Made by a program: the position numbers and the translations under genes | From: FEB-25 sp963726315 | GTDB lineage: Bacteria; Chloroflexota; Anaerolineae; Anaerolineales; UBA4823 | Direction of reading: 5' to 3' | Assembly (NCBI GenBank): GCA_963726315.1 | Contig: CAVSBZ010000005.1 | Span: 806,001-870,000 of the forward strand | Length of the DNA: 64,000 nt | The notes under the pieces: generated by a model | The model's input: only the letters and a program-made list of their open reading frames with translations | Database searches by the model: none | What the model was told of the DNA's origin: nothing | Shown here: positions 25,213 to 34,800 of the stretch, piece after piece | How the letters are laid out: every line of letters starts with the position of its first letter | Numbering within the stretch: position 1 is the stretch's first letter

Positions 25213-26856
25213 ATGACAACCTTCGAGCTTGTGCTTGCCTCTGGTCGCATTCTGGATGGATGTGGCAACCCGTGGTACTGGGGTGACGTAGCCATCGAAA
25301 AGGGGAAAATTGTAAAAATTGCCCCACCAGGAACACTAAAAGGGATGAAAACCATTGATGCAGGAGGCCGGTTTGTGTCGCCGGGATTTATCGATATCCA
25401 CACCCATTCAGACCTTTCGATCCTTGTTAACCGTCAGGCGGAGAGCGTGGTGAGGCAGGGGGTGACAACCGAGCTGATCGGGAACTGCGGGATGAGCCCT
25501 GCACCAGTCGGAGATGCGCACCTTGAAGTTCTTAAACGTTATTGGGGTCCAATTTCAGATCAGCCTGAGGTGAGCTGGAAGTGGCGTACATTTGGGGAGT
25601 ATTTGGTAACACTCCAAAACGGTGGCTTGGGGATTAATCTTGCCGCATTGTCGGGGCACGGAGCACTACGCATGAGTGTAATGGGTCTCGAGGAGCGTGC
25701 ACCTACCAGTGCCGAGCTTGACGGGATGAAGTTACTGTTGGATGAAGCGATGCAGGCGGGAGCGTTCGGTATGTCTACCGGTCTGGTTTATCCCCCAGGG
25801 TGTTTCGCCAGCACCGAGGAGGTAATTGCACTATGTAAGGTGGCAGCTCAATACCATGGGATATATGCCTCTCATATTCGGGGTGAACGTGAGACGATCC
25901 TTGAAGCGGTGGCGGAAGCCATCCGGATCGGTCACGAAGCGGGATTGGCGGTGCAGATCTCTCACAATGCCCCTAAGTTCGGAGCACCATGCGATGCCAC
26001 TGCTAATCTATGCCTGGTTGAACAGGCACGTGCCAGGTGCCAGGATGTAACTGTTGATAACGACCTGCACACCGACCTGGGTCCAGCATTAACCGGAGGT
26101 CTACCGCAAGAAATTGAGGACCTGTCGGCGAGCGATATAGCGGCTATGCTTAGAAATCCGCAGCGACGCCAGGAAATTAGAAGTGTGATCGTGGATGATA
26201 AGAAACCGGCGTTCGGACCCGTTGGCTTGTTAAAACACGGACAATGGCAGCGCATGACCATGCTGCATGCGCCAAATACACCCCATGTTGTCGGTAAAAC
26301 CATCCAGGCTATCGCCGCTGAACGCCGGCAGGACCCATTCGATACCTACTTTGATCTGATCATCGAAAACGGACACCAAGCGGAAGCGATCTTTGACTAT
26401 ATTGATGAGACGAATATCCGCATCTTACTTCAGCACCCGGCTGTGATGATCTCATCCGACGGGCAGGTGCTGGCGCCGTACGGTTTCCTGAATGACCCAC
26501 CGCCCTATTCACCCTGCAGTTACGGCGAGTTCCCGGGTGTGTTGGAACGTTATGTGCGCGATGAGCCTGTTTTGACACTCCAGGAAGCGATTCGGAAGAT
26601 GACCTCATTCCCAGCACAGAGGCTGGGGCTGCGGGATAGAGGTGTGCTGCGTGAAGGAGCTTGGGCAGATGTGGTTATTTTCGACCTGGAGCGCGTGCAC
26701 GACCGGGCGACCAACCTGTACCCACACACCTACCCGTTTGAAAACTACCCTCACCAGTACCCTCAAGGGATCGATTATGTATTAGTCAATGGGGTGATGG
26801 TGGTGGAGGGGGGAGAACACACCGGAGCGCTGGCGGGGAGGGTACTGAGGCATTAA
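25213..26856 (+). CDS. N-acyl-D-amino-acid deacylase (D-aminoacylase), amidohydrolase superfamily
   Basis: The 547-residue enzyme starts behind GATGGAGAAATT. It has the amidohydrolase layout: N-terminal beta-sandwich strands (LVLASGRILDGCGNPWYWGDV), then VSPGFIDIHTHSDL (H-x-H metal site, about residues 59-72). These are followed by GVTTELIGNCGMSPAPVG and the D-aminoacylase-type GAFGMSTGLVYPPG, where family members have a conserved G-x-S-x-G-L-x-Y-x-P. Later come HIRGE (about 221), ISHNAPKFG and ISSDGQ (metal/catalytic Asp, about 417). It should remove acyl groups from N-acyl-D-amino acids or related dipeptides in the cytoplasm; the exact substrate is unclear. Confidence 0.88.
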   Translation: MTTFELVLASGRILDGCGNPWYWGDVAIEKGKIVKIAPPGTLKGMKTIDAGGRFVSPGFIDIHTHSDLSILVNRQAESVVRQGVTTELIGNCGMSPAPVGDAHLEVLKRYWGPISDQPEVSWKWRTFGEYLVTLQNGGLGINLAALSGHGALRMSVMGLEERAPTSAELDGMKLLLDEAMQAGAFGMSTGLVYPPGCFASTEEVIALCKVAAQYHGIYASHIRGERETILEAVAEAIRIGHEAGLAVQISHNAPKFGAPCDATANLCLVEQARARCQDVTVDNDLHTDLGPALTGGLPQEIEDLSASDIAAMLRNPQRRQEIRSVIVDDKKPAFGPVGLLKHGQWQRMTMLHAPNTPHVVGKTIQAIAAERRQDPFDTYFDLIIENGHQAEAIFDYIDETNIRILLQHPAVMISSDGQVLAPYGFLNDPPPYSPCSYGEFPGVLERYVRDEPVLTLQEAIRKMTSFPAQRLGLRDRGVLREGAWADVVIFDLERVHDRATNLYPHTYPFENYPHQYPQGIDYVLVNGVMVVEGGEHTGALAGRVLRH

Positions 26857-26929
26857 TTCTGCAAAAAGATATGAGCCAAAAGCGATTGGTTATTCCTTTA
26901 AACTAAGAAAGTTCGTGGATATTACCCGT

Positions 26930-27643
26930 TTAAAGATTATTACCAGCAATGCTTCCAATATACCTGTATGCTCCCAGCGATTGGATAAATATGCTGATAA
27001 TCGAGGCGTAGGCAATGATTTTCTGTCCGACGGCTTGAATGACCAGCCCCTGAGGAGAAGAGAAAGCGGGTCCATTCGTGATCAGCAAGTAGTAGCCGAT
27101 CAGCATCAGGCAGAAGACGGCGAAGACCCAGGCATAAAGCCTGGGGTATTGTTGATCGATGAACATGACCGGCACATAACACAGGACTGCCAGGGGGAAC
27201 AGACGGAAAGCCCACATGACGAACTGGATGTGAGCGGGACGGGCAATATCTGCAGGGGCGAAGGCGATGCCGATGAAGCTGATACCTGCCAGCACACCGA
27301 AGAACGAACCGACTAGCGAGAGGATGCTTTGTAGTCGTGTGGTATGGAAAAAGCGTGGAAAAAGGATGAAGAAGATTACCAGGCAGGCACCGGCAGCAGC
27401 AAGGGAGATAAAGAACAGGACCGCAGATACCCAGTTCGGATTACCTGATGGCGTTGTCAGCATTCCCAGGTTGCTAAGGAAGTTATGGCTAAAGGAATAA
27501 CCCTTGACAGCATGATTATCTACCGACCCACCTGTATAAGTCAACATGGCAAGCGTGGTGAGCACGATAAAGACTCCACAACCCATGGCAATGATCAGGT
27601 ACATGCGGCGGATTTTTTGAAGATAGGCTAAGCTGGAAGACAT
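26930..27643 (-). CDS. DUF998-like seven-helix membrane protein
   Basis: From ATG 27643 the protein has 237 residues with six or seven predicted helices. The first loop contains GYSFSHNFLSNLG, the F-x-x-N-x-x-S-D/N-L-G element typical of DUF998 proteins. It is followed by helices AVLFFISLAAAGACLVIFF, LSLVGSFFGVLAGISFIGIA and later ones. The function is unknown. An upstream TTG at 27679 would extend it by 12 codons. No ribosome site is clear. Confidence 0.78.
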   Translation of the reverse strand: MSSSLAYLQKIRRMYLIIAMGCGVFIVLTTLAMLTYTGGSVDNHAVKGYSFSHNFLSNLGMLTTPSGNPNWVSAVLFFISLAAAGACLVIFFILFPRFFHTTRLQSILSLVGSFFGVLAGISFIGIAFAPADIARPAHIQFVMWAFRLFPLAVLCYVPVMFIDQQYPRLYAWVFAVFCLMLIGYYLLITNGPAFSSPQGLVIQAVGQKIIAYASIISIFIQSLGAYRYIGSIAGNNL

Positions 27644-27923
27644 TAGAGAGACTATACACGCAAGGGTACAGTGCGTCAAGGAATTTGATCTGAAGCGATA
27701 AGTCAGCGATTAATAGAGATAGACCAGTGCTACCTGAAGGATGGAAACCATCAACAGTTGATCCCTCGATGCTACACGAATTCAAATAATGAGACCGCTT
27801 CTTACTAAATTAGAATAAAAGGAGCCAAGTTTGATCTTAAAGTCCTTTTATATGGTATTAATATCAGCATCGCGAAGATATTTTTGCCACAAGAGCTATA
27901 ATTTTGAGAGAGGATGAGCAAGT

Positions 27924-28802
27924 ATGGAATTCAATTCTCCTATTACTTATGTTAAAACGTTTGGCGAAAATCTACTTCGACCATACGGAATAAATATCGA
28001 TCGGGAGAACAACATCTACGTGGCAGAAGCCTCGGGTGGCAGGGTTGTAAAATTCGACCAGGATGGCAATAGCCTGATGACCTTTGGCAAGGGTGAAGGA
28101 GGAAGCTTATTTAAGAAGGTCGGACGTCTGGGACAACCAGCAGCGGTCGCTGTGGATGCCAATGGATTTTGCTACGTGTCAGACTACAAAAAGAACTGCA
28201 TCTATATCTTCGACTCACAGGGTCGCTATGTAAAATCATTTGGTAGCCAAGGCAGCGGAGACGGTCAATTTACTCACTGTTTGCACTTAAAGATCGGACC
28301 GGATGGTAGTTTGTGGGTGGTGGATCGAGATAACAACCGGGTGCAAAAGTTTGACACCAACGGTAATTTTTTGTTTAAATTTGGTAAATATGGACGTGAT
28401 ACGAACGGGTCGGGTTGTTTCGATAACCCTTCTGATATCGCCTTCGACTCGCAGGGCTTTATCTACGTAACCGACGAGCTGAACAGCCGGGTGCAAAAAT
28501 TCGACTCTCAAGGAAACTTTCTCTACATATTTGGAAAAATTGCCAGCAAGGAAGGTGTATTAATTCGTCCACGCGGAATTGCGATTGACAGCCAGGATAG
28601 AGTATACGTCACCGATAGCTTCAAGGACGTCGTGAGCGTGTTCGATGCATATGGTCGCTATCTATTCTACATTATTGGGCCACTACAAGTGGGAGGTGCG
28701 CTTAATCGACCGCTGGGGATCGCAATCAACGACCACGGGCTGATCTATGTGGCTGATAACCAGAACAACCGGATCATGGTATTTCAATATTTACCGTCAT
28801 AA
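27924..28802 (+). CDS. NHL-repeat beta-propeller protein without signal peptide
   Basis: The 292-residue protein consists of about six NHL repeats of ~45 residues. Each contains a variant of LxxPxGIxIDxxxNIYVAExxxxRVxKFDxxG (for example PYGINIDRENNIYVAE near residue 25 and PLGIAINDHGLIYVAD near 265). The unit forms a six-bladed propeller that usually binds a protein, RNA or glycan. No signal peptide or membrane helix is seen, which suggests a cytoplasmic location or unusual export. GAGAGAGGATGAGC lies upstream of ATG 27924. Confidence 0.9.
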   Translation: MEFNSPITYVKTFGENLLRPYGINIDRENNIYVAEASGGRVVKFDQDGNSLMTFGKGEGGSLFKKVGRLGQPAAVAVDANGFCYVSDYKKNCIYIFDSQGRYVKSFGSQGSGDGQFTHCLHLKIGPDGSLWVVDRDNNRVQKFDTNGNFLFKFGKYGRDTNGSGCFDNPSDIAFDSQGFIYVTDELNSRVQKFDSQGNFLYIFGKIASKEGVLIRPRGIAIDSQDRVYVTDSFKDVVSVFDAYGRYLFYIIGPLQVGGALNRPLGIAINDHGLIYVADNQNNRIMVFQYLPS

Positions 28803-29262
28803 GAAATAGGAATAGTGATCTATTAGAGGGGTCTTGGGTACTTAATTCGGAATTTCTTCGAATGGAGCGGGTCCATCGCGGAAGAAAAAAATTGAAGCAG
28901 TGTCCGGGGAAAAATTGCACTTGGGCTTGTCAAAAAGATATATCTAATAAAAACGTAGATTACCGAAGGGGGTCTGTTTCACAATCAAAATATTATCGTT
29001 TGGGCAAAAACATAAAATCTAAATAAAAAAACCATTTTTGGAAAATACCAGTTTATATCAGGTCAGCCTTGCTGAAATGAGGTCTTACGGTGTTATCTTG
29101 CCACTGAATATCATTGAAATTACTATGCAATCGAAAATACCAGTCTGCCCGAATATATTTAAAAGCCCTACAAAATAGAGTGATATTAAAACAGAATTTA
29201 TCTATCGATGATAAGATAATCAGAGATGGTAATTTCAAATGCTTTCCACAAGGAGGGAAAAA
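28803..29262. other. AT-rich intergenic stretch
   Basis: About 460 bases. It contains A-rich segments near 29020-29045, but no gene or supported terminator. The only clear signal is the ribosome site of the next gene at its end. Confidence 0.45.
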
Positions 29263-29943
29263 ATGAAAAGAATTGACATGCAAACCTGGTCGAGACGGGA
29301 GCATTTTGAATTCTTCAAAGGCTTCAACCACCCACACTTCAATGTGTGTGCCAACATCGACTTGACGAAATTCTACCCATACTTGAAGAAGCATGGATTT
29401 TCTTTGACCTCAGCAATAATGTATGTGATCTCACGGACCGCCAATGATATTCCTGAGTTCCGGTACCGGATAAGGGAAAACGAAATCGTGGAACATGAGA
29501 CAGTTAGCCCATCAGTGACAATCTTAGTCGAGAACGATCTGTTCAGCTTTTGCTCGATTGATTACAGCCAAGACTTTGAGGAGTTCGCCAGCAGAGCTGC
29601 CAGGCAGATCGCATTTGTGAAAGCTAATCCCACGCTGAAAGATCCACCTTGGCGAGATGATTTATTGTATATGACCAGTATTCCTTGGATTACATTCACC
29701 AGTTTTACTCATCCAATGAGATTACACCCAGCTGATTCAATCCCACGTTTTGCCTGGGGAAAGTTTTTTAATGAAGGTGAATACCGCAAGATGCCCTTAA
29801 GTGTGCAGGGACACCATGCCCTCATGGATGGGATCCATCTTGGGAAGTTCTACGAGATTTTCCAAGGCTATTTGAATCAACCGGAGATTGTGTTGGGTCA
29901 TAAATTGAACCTACCAAGGATGTCAATGAATAAAACAATATAA
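29263..29943 (+). CDS. Chloramphenicol acetyltransferase (type A, CAT) family protein
   Basis: From ATG 29263 (AAGGAGGG upstream) the product has 226 residues, the usual CAT length. It shows the CAT start RIDMQTWSRREHFEFFKGF, then FSLTSAIMYVISRTAND and PEFRYRI. The catalytic H-H-x-x-x-D-G block is QGHHALMDGIHLGKFYE, with His184-His185 and Asp189. WITFTSFTHP corresponds to the conserved S-x-x-P-W-x-x-F-T strand. Close homologues acetylate chloramphenicol, but chromosomal CAT-like proteins may act on other acceptors. No resistance partner lies nearby. Confidence 0.88.
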   Translation: MKRIDMQTWSRREHFEFFKGFNHPHFNVCANIDLTKFYPYLKKHGFSLTSAIMYVISRTANDIPEFRYRIRENEIVEHETVSPSVTILVENDLFSFCSIDYSQDFEEFASRAARQIAFVKANPTLKDPPWRDDLLYMTSIPWITFTSFTHPMRLHPADSIPRFAWGKFFNEGEYRKMPLSVQGHHALMDGIHLGKFYEIFQGYLNQPEIVLGHKLNLPRMSMNKTI

Positions 29944-30023
29944 CAAGAAGCCATCACTTTAGCTACTGCGTTCTTTATAGTATTACAATTATTGATACAA
30001 AACTCTATCACCAGGAGGGTATC

Positions 30024-30779
30024 ATGTACACGACCGACCAATATGAGGGTATGCTGGCTGAGACGGTGATCCTGCCAGGCTATCATGCAGACCTGATCAA
30101 TGCTTATTTTGCTCGTCCCCTCGGACAGGGACCATTCCCGGGGATTCTGCTGGTACACCACATGCCTGGATGGGATGAGTGGTACCGTGAAACGACCCGC
30201 AAGTTCGCTGCAAATGGCTATGCCGCCTTATGCCCGAACCTGTATTTCCGGGAGGGTCACGGTACACCGGAAGATGTGGCAGCCCGGGTGCGAGGAGCGG
30301 GTGGAGTTGCCGATGACCAGGTATTGGGTGATTTAGGTGCAGCTCTGGCGATGCTTAAGGCACTGCCATACATCAACGGTAAAGTAGGGGTGTTCGGCAC
30401 ATGCTCGGGGGGCAGGCACGCCTACCTGGCGGCATGCCGCATCCCGGGTTTTGCTGCCCTGGTGGACTGCTGGGGTGGCCGGGTGGTGATGACTGCTGAT
30501 GAACTTACACCCAAGCAACCGGTAGCACCGCTGGATTACACCGCGGATCTGGCCTGCCCGGTGTTGGGAATATTTGGTAATGATGACCACGCACCCACCC
30601 CCGAACAGGTGAATACTCTGGAAGCAACCCTCAAGAAACTCGGGAAGGAGTATGAGTTCCATCGCTACGATGGCGCTGGGCATGCATTTTTCTATCACAA
30701 CCGACCGGCGTACCGCCAGGAGCAAGCCATGGACGGATGGAACAAGGTATTTGCATTCCTGGAAAAGTACTTGAAATAA
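30024..30779 (+). CDS. Dienelactone hydrolase family protein
   Basis: The 251-residue alpha/beta-hydrolase begins behind CCAGGAGGGTATC. The nucleophile elbow is GVFGTCSGGRHAYLAAC with Cys127, as in dienelactone hydrolase. Asp187 (in FGNDDHAPTP) and His220 (in GAGHAFFYH) complete a Cys-Asp-His triad at normal spacing. LLVHHMPGWDEWYRETTRKFA at about residues 45-65 matches the oxyanion and helix A region. Family members open lactone rings in chlorocatechol breakdown or hydrolyse other esters; the substrate here is not evident. Confidence 0.88.
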   Translation: MYTTDQYEGMLAETVILPGYHADLINAYFARPLGQGPFPGILLVHHMPGWDEWYRETTRKFAANGYAALCPNLYFREGHGTPEDVAARVRGAGGVADDQVLGDLGAALAMLKALPYINGKVGVFGTCSGGRHAYLAACRIPGFAALVDCWGGRVVMTADELTPKQPVAPLDYTADLACPVLGIFGNDDHAPTPEQVNTLEATLKKLGKEYEFHRYDGAGHAFFYHNRPAYRQEQAMDGWNKVFAFLEKYLK

Positions 30780-30861
30780 GTACCTGCACTGGTTAGATTG
30801 GTCGTGCAATGTCTAGTACCATTCTAGATGATTGTGAACCGGATAATGGAAGGAAAAAGTG

Positions 30862-31140
30862 ATGTGCACAATGATCGCTCAACAAGTTAAAGTAACTGGC
30901 AGCGGTAAAGCAGGGTCGGAATGGTTCAAGGTCGACCAGGCGAGCGTGAGTTACGACCATCCATTTGATATGCCGTTGGAATATACCTTGAACCTTGACT
31001 TCACCCGCCAGGCCGGCTCACCGGGGATGCGCGTGGCCGTGGAGCTGGACGCAACCTCAGCACGGAAGCTGATGGATGCCATACAGGAAGTAATGAGGCA
31101 GGCTGAAGCCGGTGGGTTCATTGCGCAGGCGATTAAATAG
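30862..31140 (+). CDS. Small protein resembling DUF6295
   Basis: From ATG 30862 behind GGAAGGA the product has 92 residues. The start MCTMIAQQVKVTGSG, followed by WFKVDQASVSYDHPFDMPLEYTLN and a C-terminal SARKLMDAIQEVMRQAEA helix, matches what I remember of a family of small proteins (DUF6295). The function is unknown. It follows the hydrolase by 82 bases. Confidence 0.7.
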   Translation: MCTMIAQQVKVTGSGKAGSEWFKVDQASVSYDHPFDMPLEYTLNLDFTRQAGSPGMRVAVELDATSARKLMDAIQEVMRQAEAGGFIAQAIK

Positions 31141-31303
31141 GGATCTTTACCAGAATAGGAAGATAATCAGTTGGCTTAGCCTAGGTGCTCAGCGCAACAT
31201 ATGATTCATCCATTTACCATGATGTTGGAATAATCTTGCGGTTTGCCTGCCCTGGTAAAATTGAAGCATTCAGACTACCAACTTGAAAATAGGAGCAAAT
31301 ACG

Positions 31304-31579
31304 ATGTCACCAAAACGAACATTTACCCAGGAAGAAGCAAGAAGGATCGGCGATGCCCTTGGCGTTAACTGGGGAGAAGTTCGGATCGCAGAATTTCAAG
31401 CTGGTTTGGCAGTCGAGCTGGAACACGGCGCTAGAGACCTGGAGACGAACGTCACCGATGACGATGAGATCCAGACCGGGAAGATTGCATTAGCCCATTT
31501 GAAGGAGTTCCCTGACTATTACACCAGGCTTGCCAAAATGGAGCAGGAAGCAGACGAGTACTGGGAAAATAAGCGCTAG
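31304..31579 (+). CDS. DUF5661-like small protein
   Basis: From ATG 31304 (AGGAGCAAATACG upstream) the product has 91 residues. It starts MSPKRTFTQEEARRIGDALG and contains LAVELEHGARDLETNVTDDD and ALAHLKEFPDYYTRLAKME. This pattern is that of DUF5661, a small family often found in stress- or sporulation-poor bacteria without a known role. The chain is mostly helical and acidic. Confidence 0.8.
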   Translation: MSPKRTFTQEEARRIGDALGVNWGEVRIAEFQAGLAVELEHGARDLETNVTDDDEIQTGKIALAHLKEFPDYYTRLAKMEQEADEYWENKR

Positions 31580-31734
31580 AAGTTATCAGGCATATAACGA
31601 GGCATTTTGGTCTACAACCAGAAAGTATTTTCTGGCAGAGGATATCTGTCGACGGCACATAAGATTGTATTGTTTTTTACTTCTCTAAATTAGAATAGGT
31701 CACCCGCGACAATTAAAATTGTATGAGAATCGGG

Positions 31735-31740
31735 TATAAT
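31735..31740 (+). promoter_or_regulatory. Putative -10 box upstream of the leader ORF and subtilase
   Basis: TATAAT lies 48 bases before the leader start codon at 31788. The -35 region is AT-rich without a good TTGACA match, so the call rests on the -10 box and position. Confidence 0.4.
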
Positions 31741-31787
31741 TTTAAATTATCCATCGGGGGCAAATAATCGCATTATGAGGAGGTGAG

Positions 31788-31853
31788 ATGCTAGAATTTT
31801 TCGTGCGAGGTAATGATTGGATTAAGTCCCGTGATTTGCTAACTAACAATTGA
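31788..31853 (+). CDS. Possible 21-residue leader peptide upstream of the subtilase
   Basis: The frame MLEFFVRGNDWIKSRDLLTNN is preceded by GAGGAGGTGAG, a stronger ribosome site than most genes here. Its stop codon TGA (31851-31853) is embedded in TGAGGAGG, the ribosome site of the subtilase gene. This arrangement suggests translational coupling or leader-peptide control. It could also be chance. Confidence 0.4.
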   Translation: MLEFFVRGNDWIKSRDLLTNN

Positions 31854-31867
31854 GGAGGAAACCACAC

Positions 31868-34800
31868 ATGAATAAGAAGATTATTTTCATTACTGGTATC
31901 TGTGTACTTGGTATAGCATTGGGATTGTTTGGAATTGTCGGGGCCGTCAGCCTGGCAAAAGGGGCCAACGGTCCCGCTGATTGGTCAGGTACATGGCAAA
32001 TGGGCCCGAACATCGATACGACCATATTAGGATGTGCAGCGGGCAATGGTCTGGCTCGTTTCACCGGGATTTATAACCCCACTCAAGACCGGGTGTACTT
32101 CCTGGGCGGTCGCTGTGAGCTTGATACGACTACAACCGGGTCGGTATTTTATTTCGATCCGGTGACCGAAACATTTGCTGTAACCGGGGTAGTGATGGAT
32201 ACACCGGTCTCCAACTATCAGGTGGTGCAGATCGACGATGATGGGCGCGGTAATGGACCCGGATATTACATCGTTGGTGGTCGTACCGGCACAGGTGGTC
32301 AGACCAGTGCGGTCCAGGTTTACTATCCAGACGTAAACCTGGCGGAAACAATCGCCACAGACCCATTCCCACCTGCAGTAGCCTATAGTCCAGGCGGTGT
32401 GGTAGCTCAAGGCGGTAAGATTTATGTGTTCGGTGGTTTTGATGGCGTTAATATGTACGCCAGCACATATATTTATGACCCTCAGGCTGCTGATGCTGCC
32501 CGATGGACCTTGTCTGCTTGCGACCTGCCAACCGGTCGCTCGTATATCGCGGCAATTGCGTTGGGTAACCTGATTTATGCCATCGGGGGTGACGAAATCC
32601 CGACCCTGACACCGATCAATGATACGGTCGTGTACGATACCGCCAATCCAGGAGCTTGCTGGCAGGATGATTTGATGGCTGACCTGCCCCAGGCGAACGG
32701 CGATGCTCCTGCGGTGTACGTCGATGAAAACTACATTGGTGGCGGCATCTTCATGGTCGGCGGCTTTTGGCCGTCTCCAGGACCCAACCGCTGGGTATTC
32801 CGCTATGATGTGGCGGGTGATATCTGGGAGTCTTTCCCAGACCTGGCAGTCCCGGCTCCAGCGACCGGACGGCGCAATGAAGCCTCAGTCTACATTCCTT
32901 CCACCTCTGGAGGGACAGGTGCTGGCGTCCCAGGTTTATGGGCATTCGGAGGCTACGATGGCTCGGGGACCAACGCGATGACTGAATCCACCGAGTTCTT
33001 CGCCAATCCGGCGACGGATGTATTGTTGCTCCCGGCGTCGTTCGAAGTTGCTGGATTACCCGGCACAACCGTGTCGGATGTGTTTACTGTGGTGAACCAA
33101 ACGTTGATCGAGGATACCTACGATCTCGACTACACCTCGGACGTGACCTGGACTGTAGGCATCCCTGGCACCATCGGACCGATCCCTGCAGGTATGCAGG
33201 ATGACTTCACCATGACGGTCACAATCCCAGCAGATTTGGACTGCGGTGTCAACGGATCGTTCACCGTCACTGCAACTTCACAGGCCAACCCTGGATCATT
33301 CGCCACTGCCACGATCACTGTAAGGGCGATCTGTGGTGTGGCAGGCAAGATTACCGATGCAGATAGCGGTTTGCCGATCGAAAATGCTTATGTATGGATC
33401 CAGGACTCGGTGGATGGATTAGGTACATATTATGATGACTACACCGATGCTGACGGCAACTACTTGCTGGAAGATGTAGCTCCAGATTTCTATTATTTCG
33501 GTGCAGATGCGCTCCACCACCAGCCTTCCTTCTATCCGGAGGGGTGGCCAGATGGCGTATATACATTCACCGTCGGAACAGAACCGGTGATCATCAATTG
33601 GGCGCTCATTGCCTCAGATATCAGCTGGGACCCCGCCGAGATAACCGTGAACGTAGTACCAGGTGGGACAACTGCTGAGACCCTGACGATCACCAACGAT
33701 GGGACAGGCCCGTACTACTTCAACATCAGCCTGATCGACAGCGCACAACCTTTGCCACCGGAGATCGGTGCATTGGCTGTTCCGGGTCTGCCGCGGGTCG
33801 ACGAACAGATCTTCAGTGATATCGCCGCCTCAACGGATGGGACGACCGATTTCGTTGCAGTTCTGGAAAGCCAGGCAGACGTTAGTGCTGCTTATGATAT
33901 TGAGGACTGGAATGAACGTGGTTGGGCGGTTTACAACATCCTGAACCAGCATGCGGAATCCAGCCAGGCTGGATTGCGTGCCTACCTGAACAGCCAGGGC
34001 GTCGATTTTACTCCAATGTACATTATTAACGCGGTGATTGTCCATTCAGGCAATACCGACCTAGTGAATAACCTGGCAGCCAGGCAGGATGTATCTCAGC
34101 TGGTGGCCAACCGCAAGATCGCTGTGGAAGACGTTTCTCCTAGCTACATCGAGACCCTGCTGCAGCCTGTTAACGTCGAGAATGCGATCGAATGGAACAT
34201 TACCAAAGTGGGTGCTCCCGATGTATGGGCACAGGGCTATACCGGCCAGGGTATGGTGGTTTCCGAGATTGATACTGGCACTCAATATGACCACCCGGCT
34301 TTGGTGAACCAATATCGCGGAAATAACGGTGATGGCACCTTCGACCATAATTACAACTGGTACGATCCATACCATCAGTGCCCAACTGATGGAGTACCCT
34401 GCGATGGGGCGCAGCATGGTACCCATGTCATGGGCACCATGGTGGGGGATGACGGTGGTGCCAACCAGATTGGTATGGCTCCCGGAGCCAAGTGGATTTC
34501 CTGTAAAGGCGGTGACTCGGTATCTGGCTACCTGTTGACCAATGAGCTGTTAACCTGCGCCCAGTGGATCCTGGCACCCTTTGATCTCAACGGTGAGAAT
34601 CCAGATCCTGATATGCGCCCGAATGTGGTTAACAATTCCTGGGGTGGTGGAAAAGGTGATTACTGGTTCACTGGTGCGATTGCAGCCTGGCGGGCAGCCG
34701 GGATCTTTCCTGCATTCTCTGCAGGCAATAGTGGTCCAAGCTGTTCTACAACCGGCTCACCTGGTGATAATTGGCATAGCTTCGCCACCGGTGCCACCGA

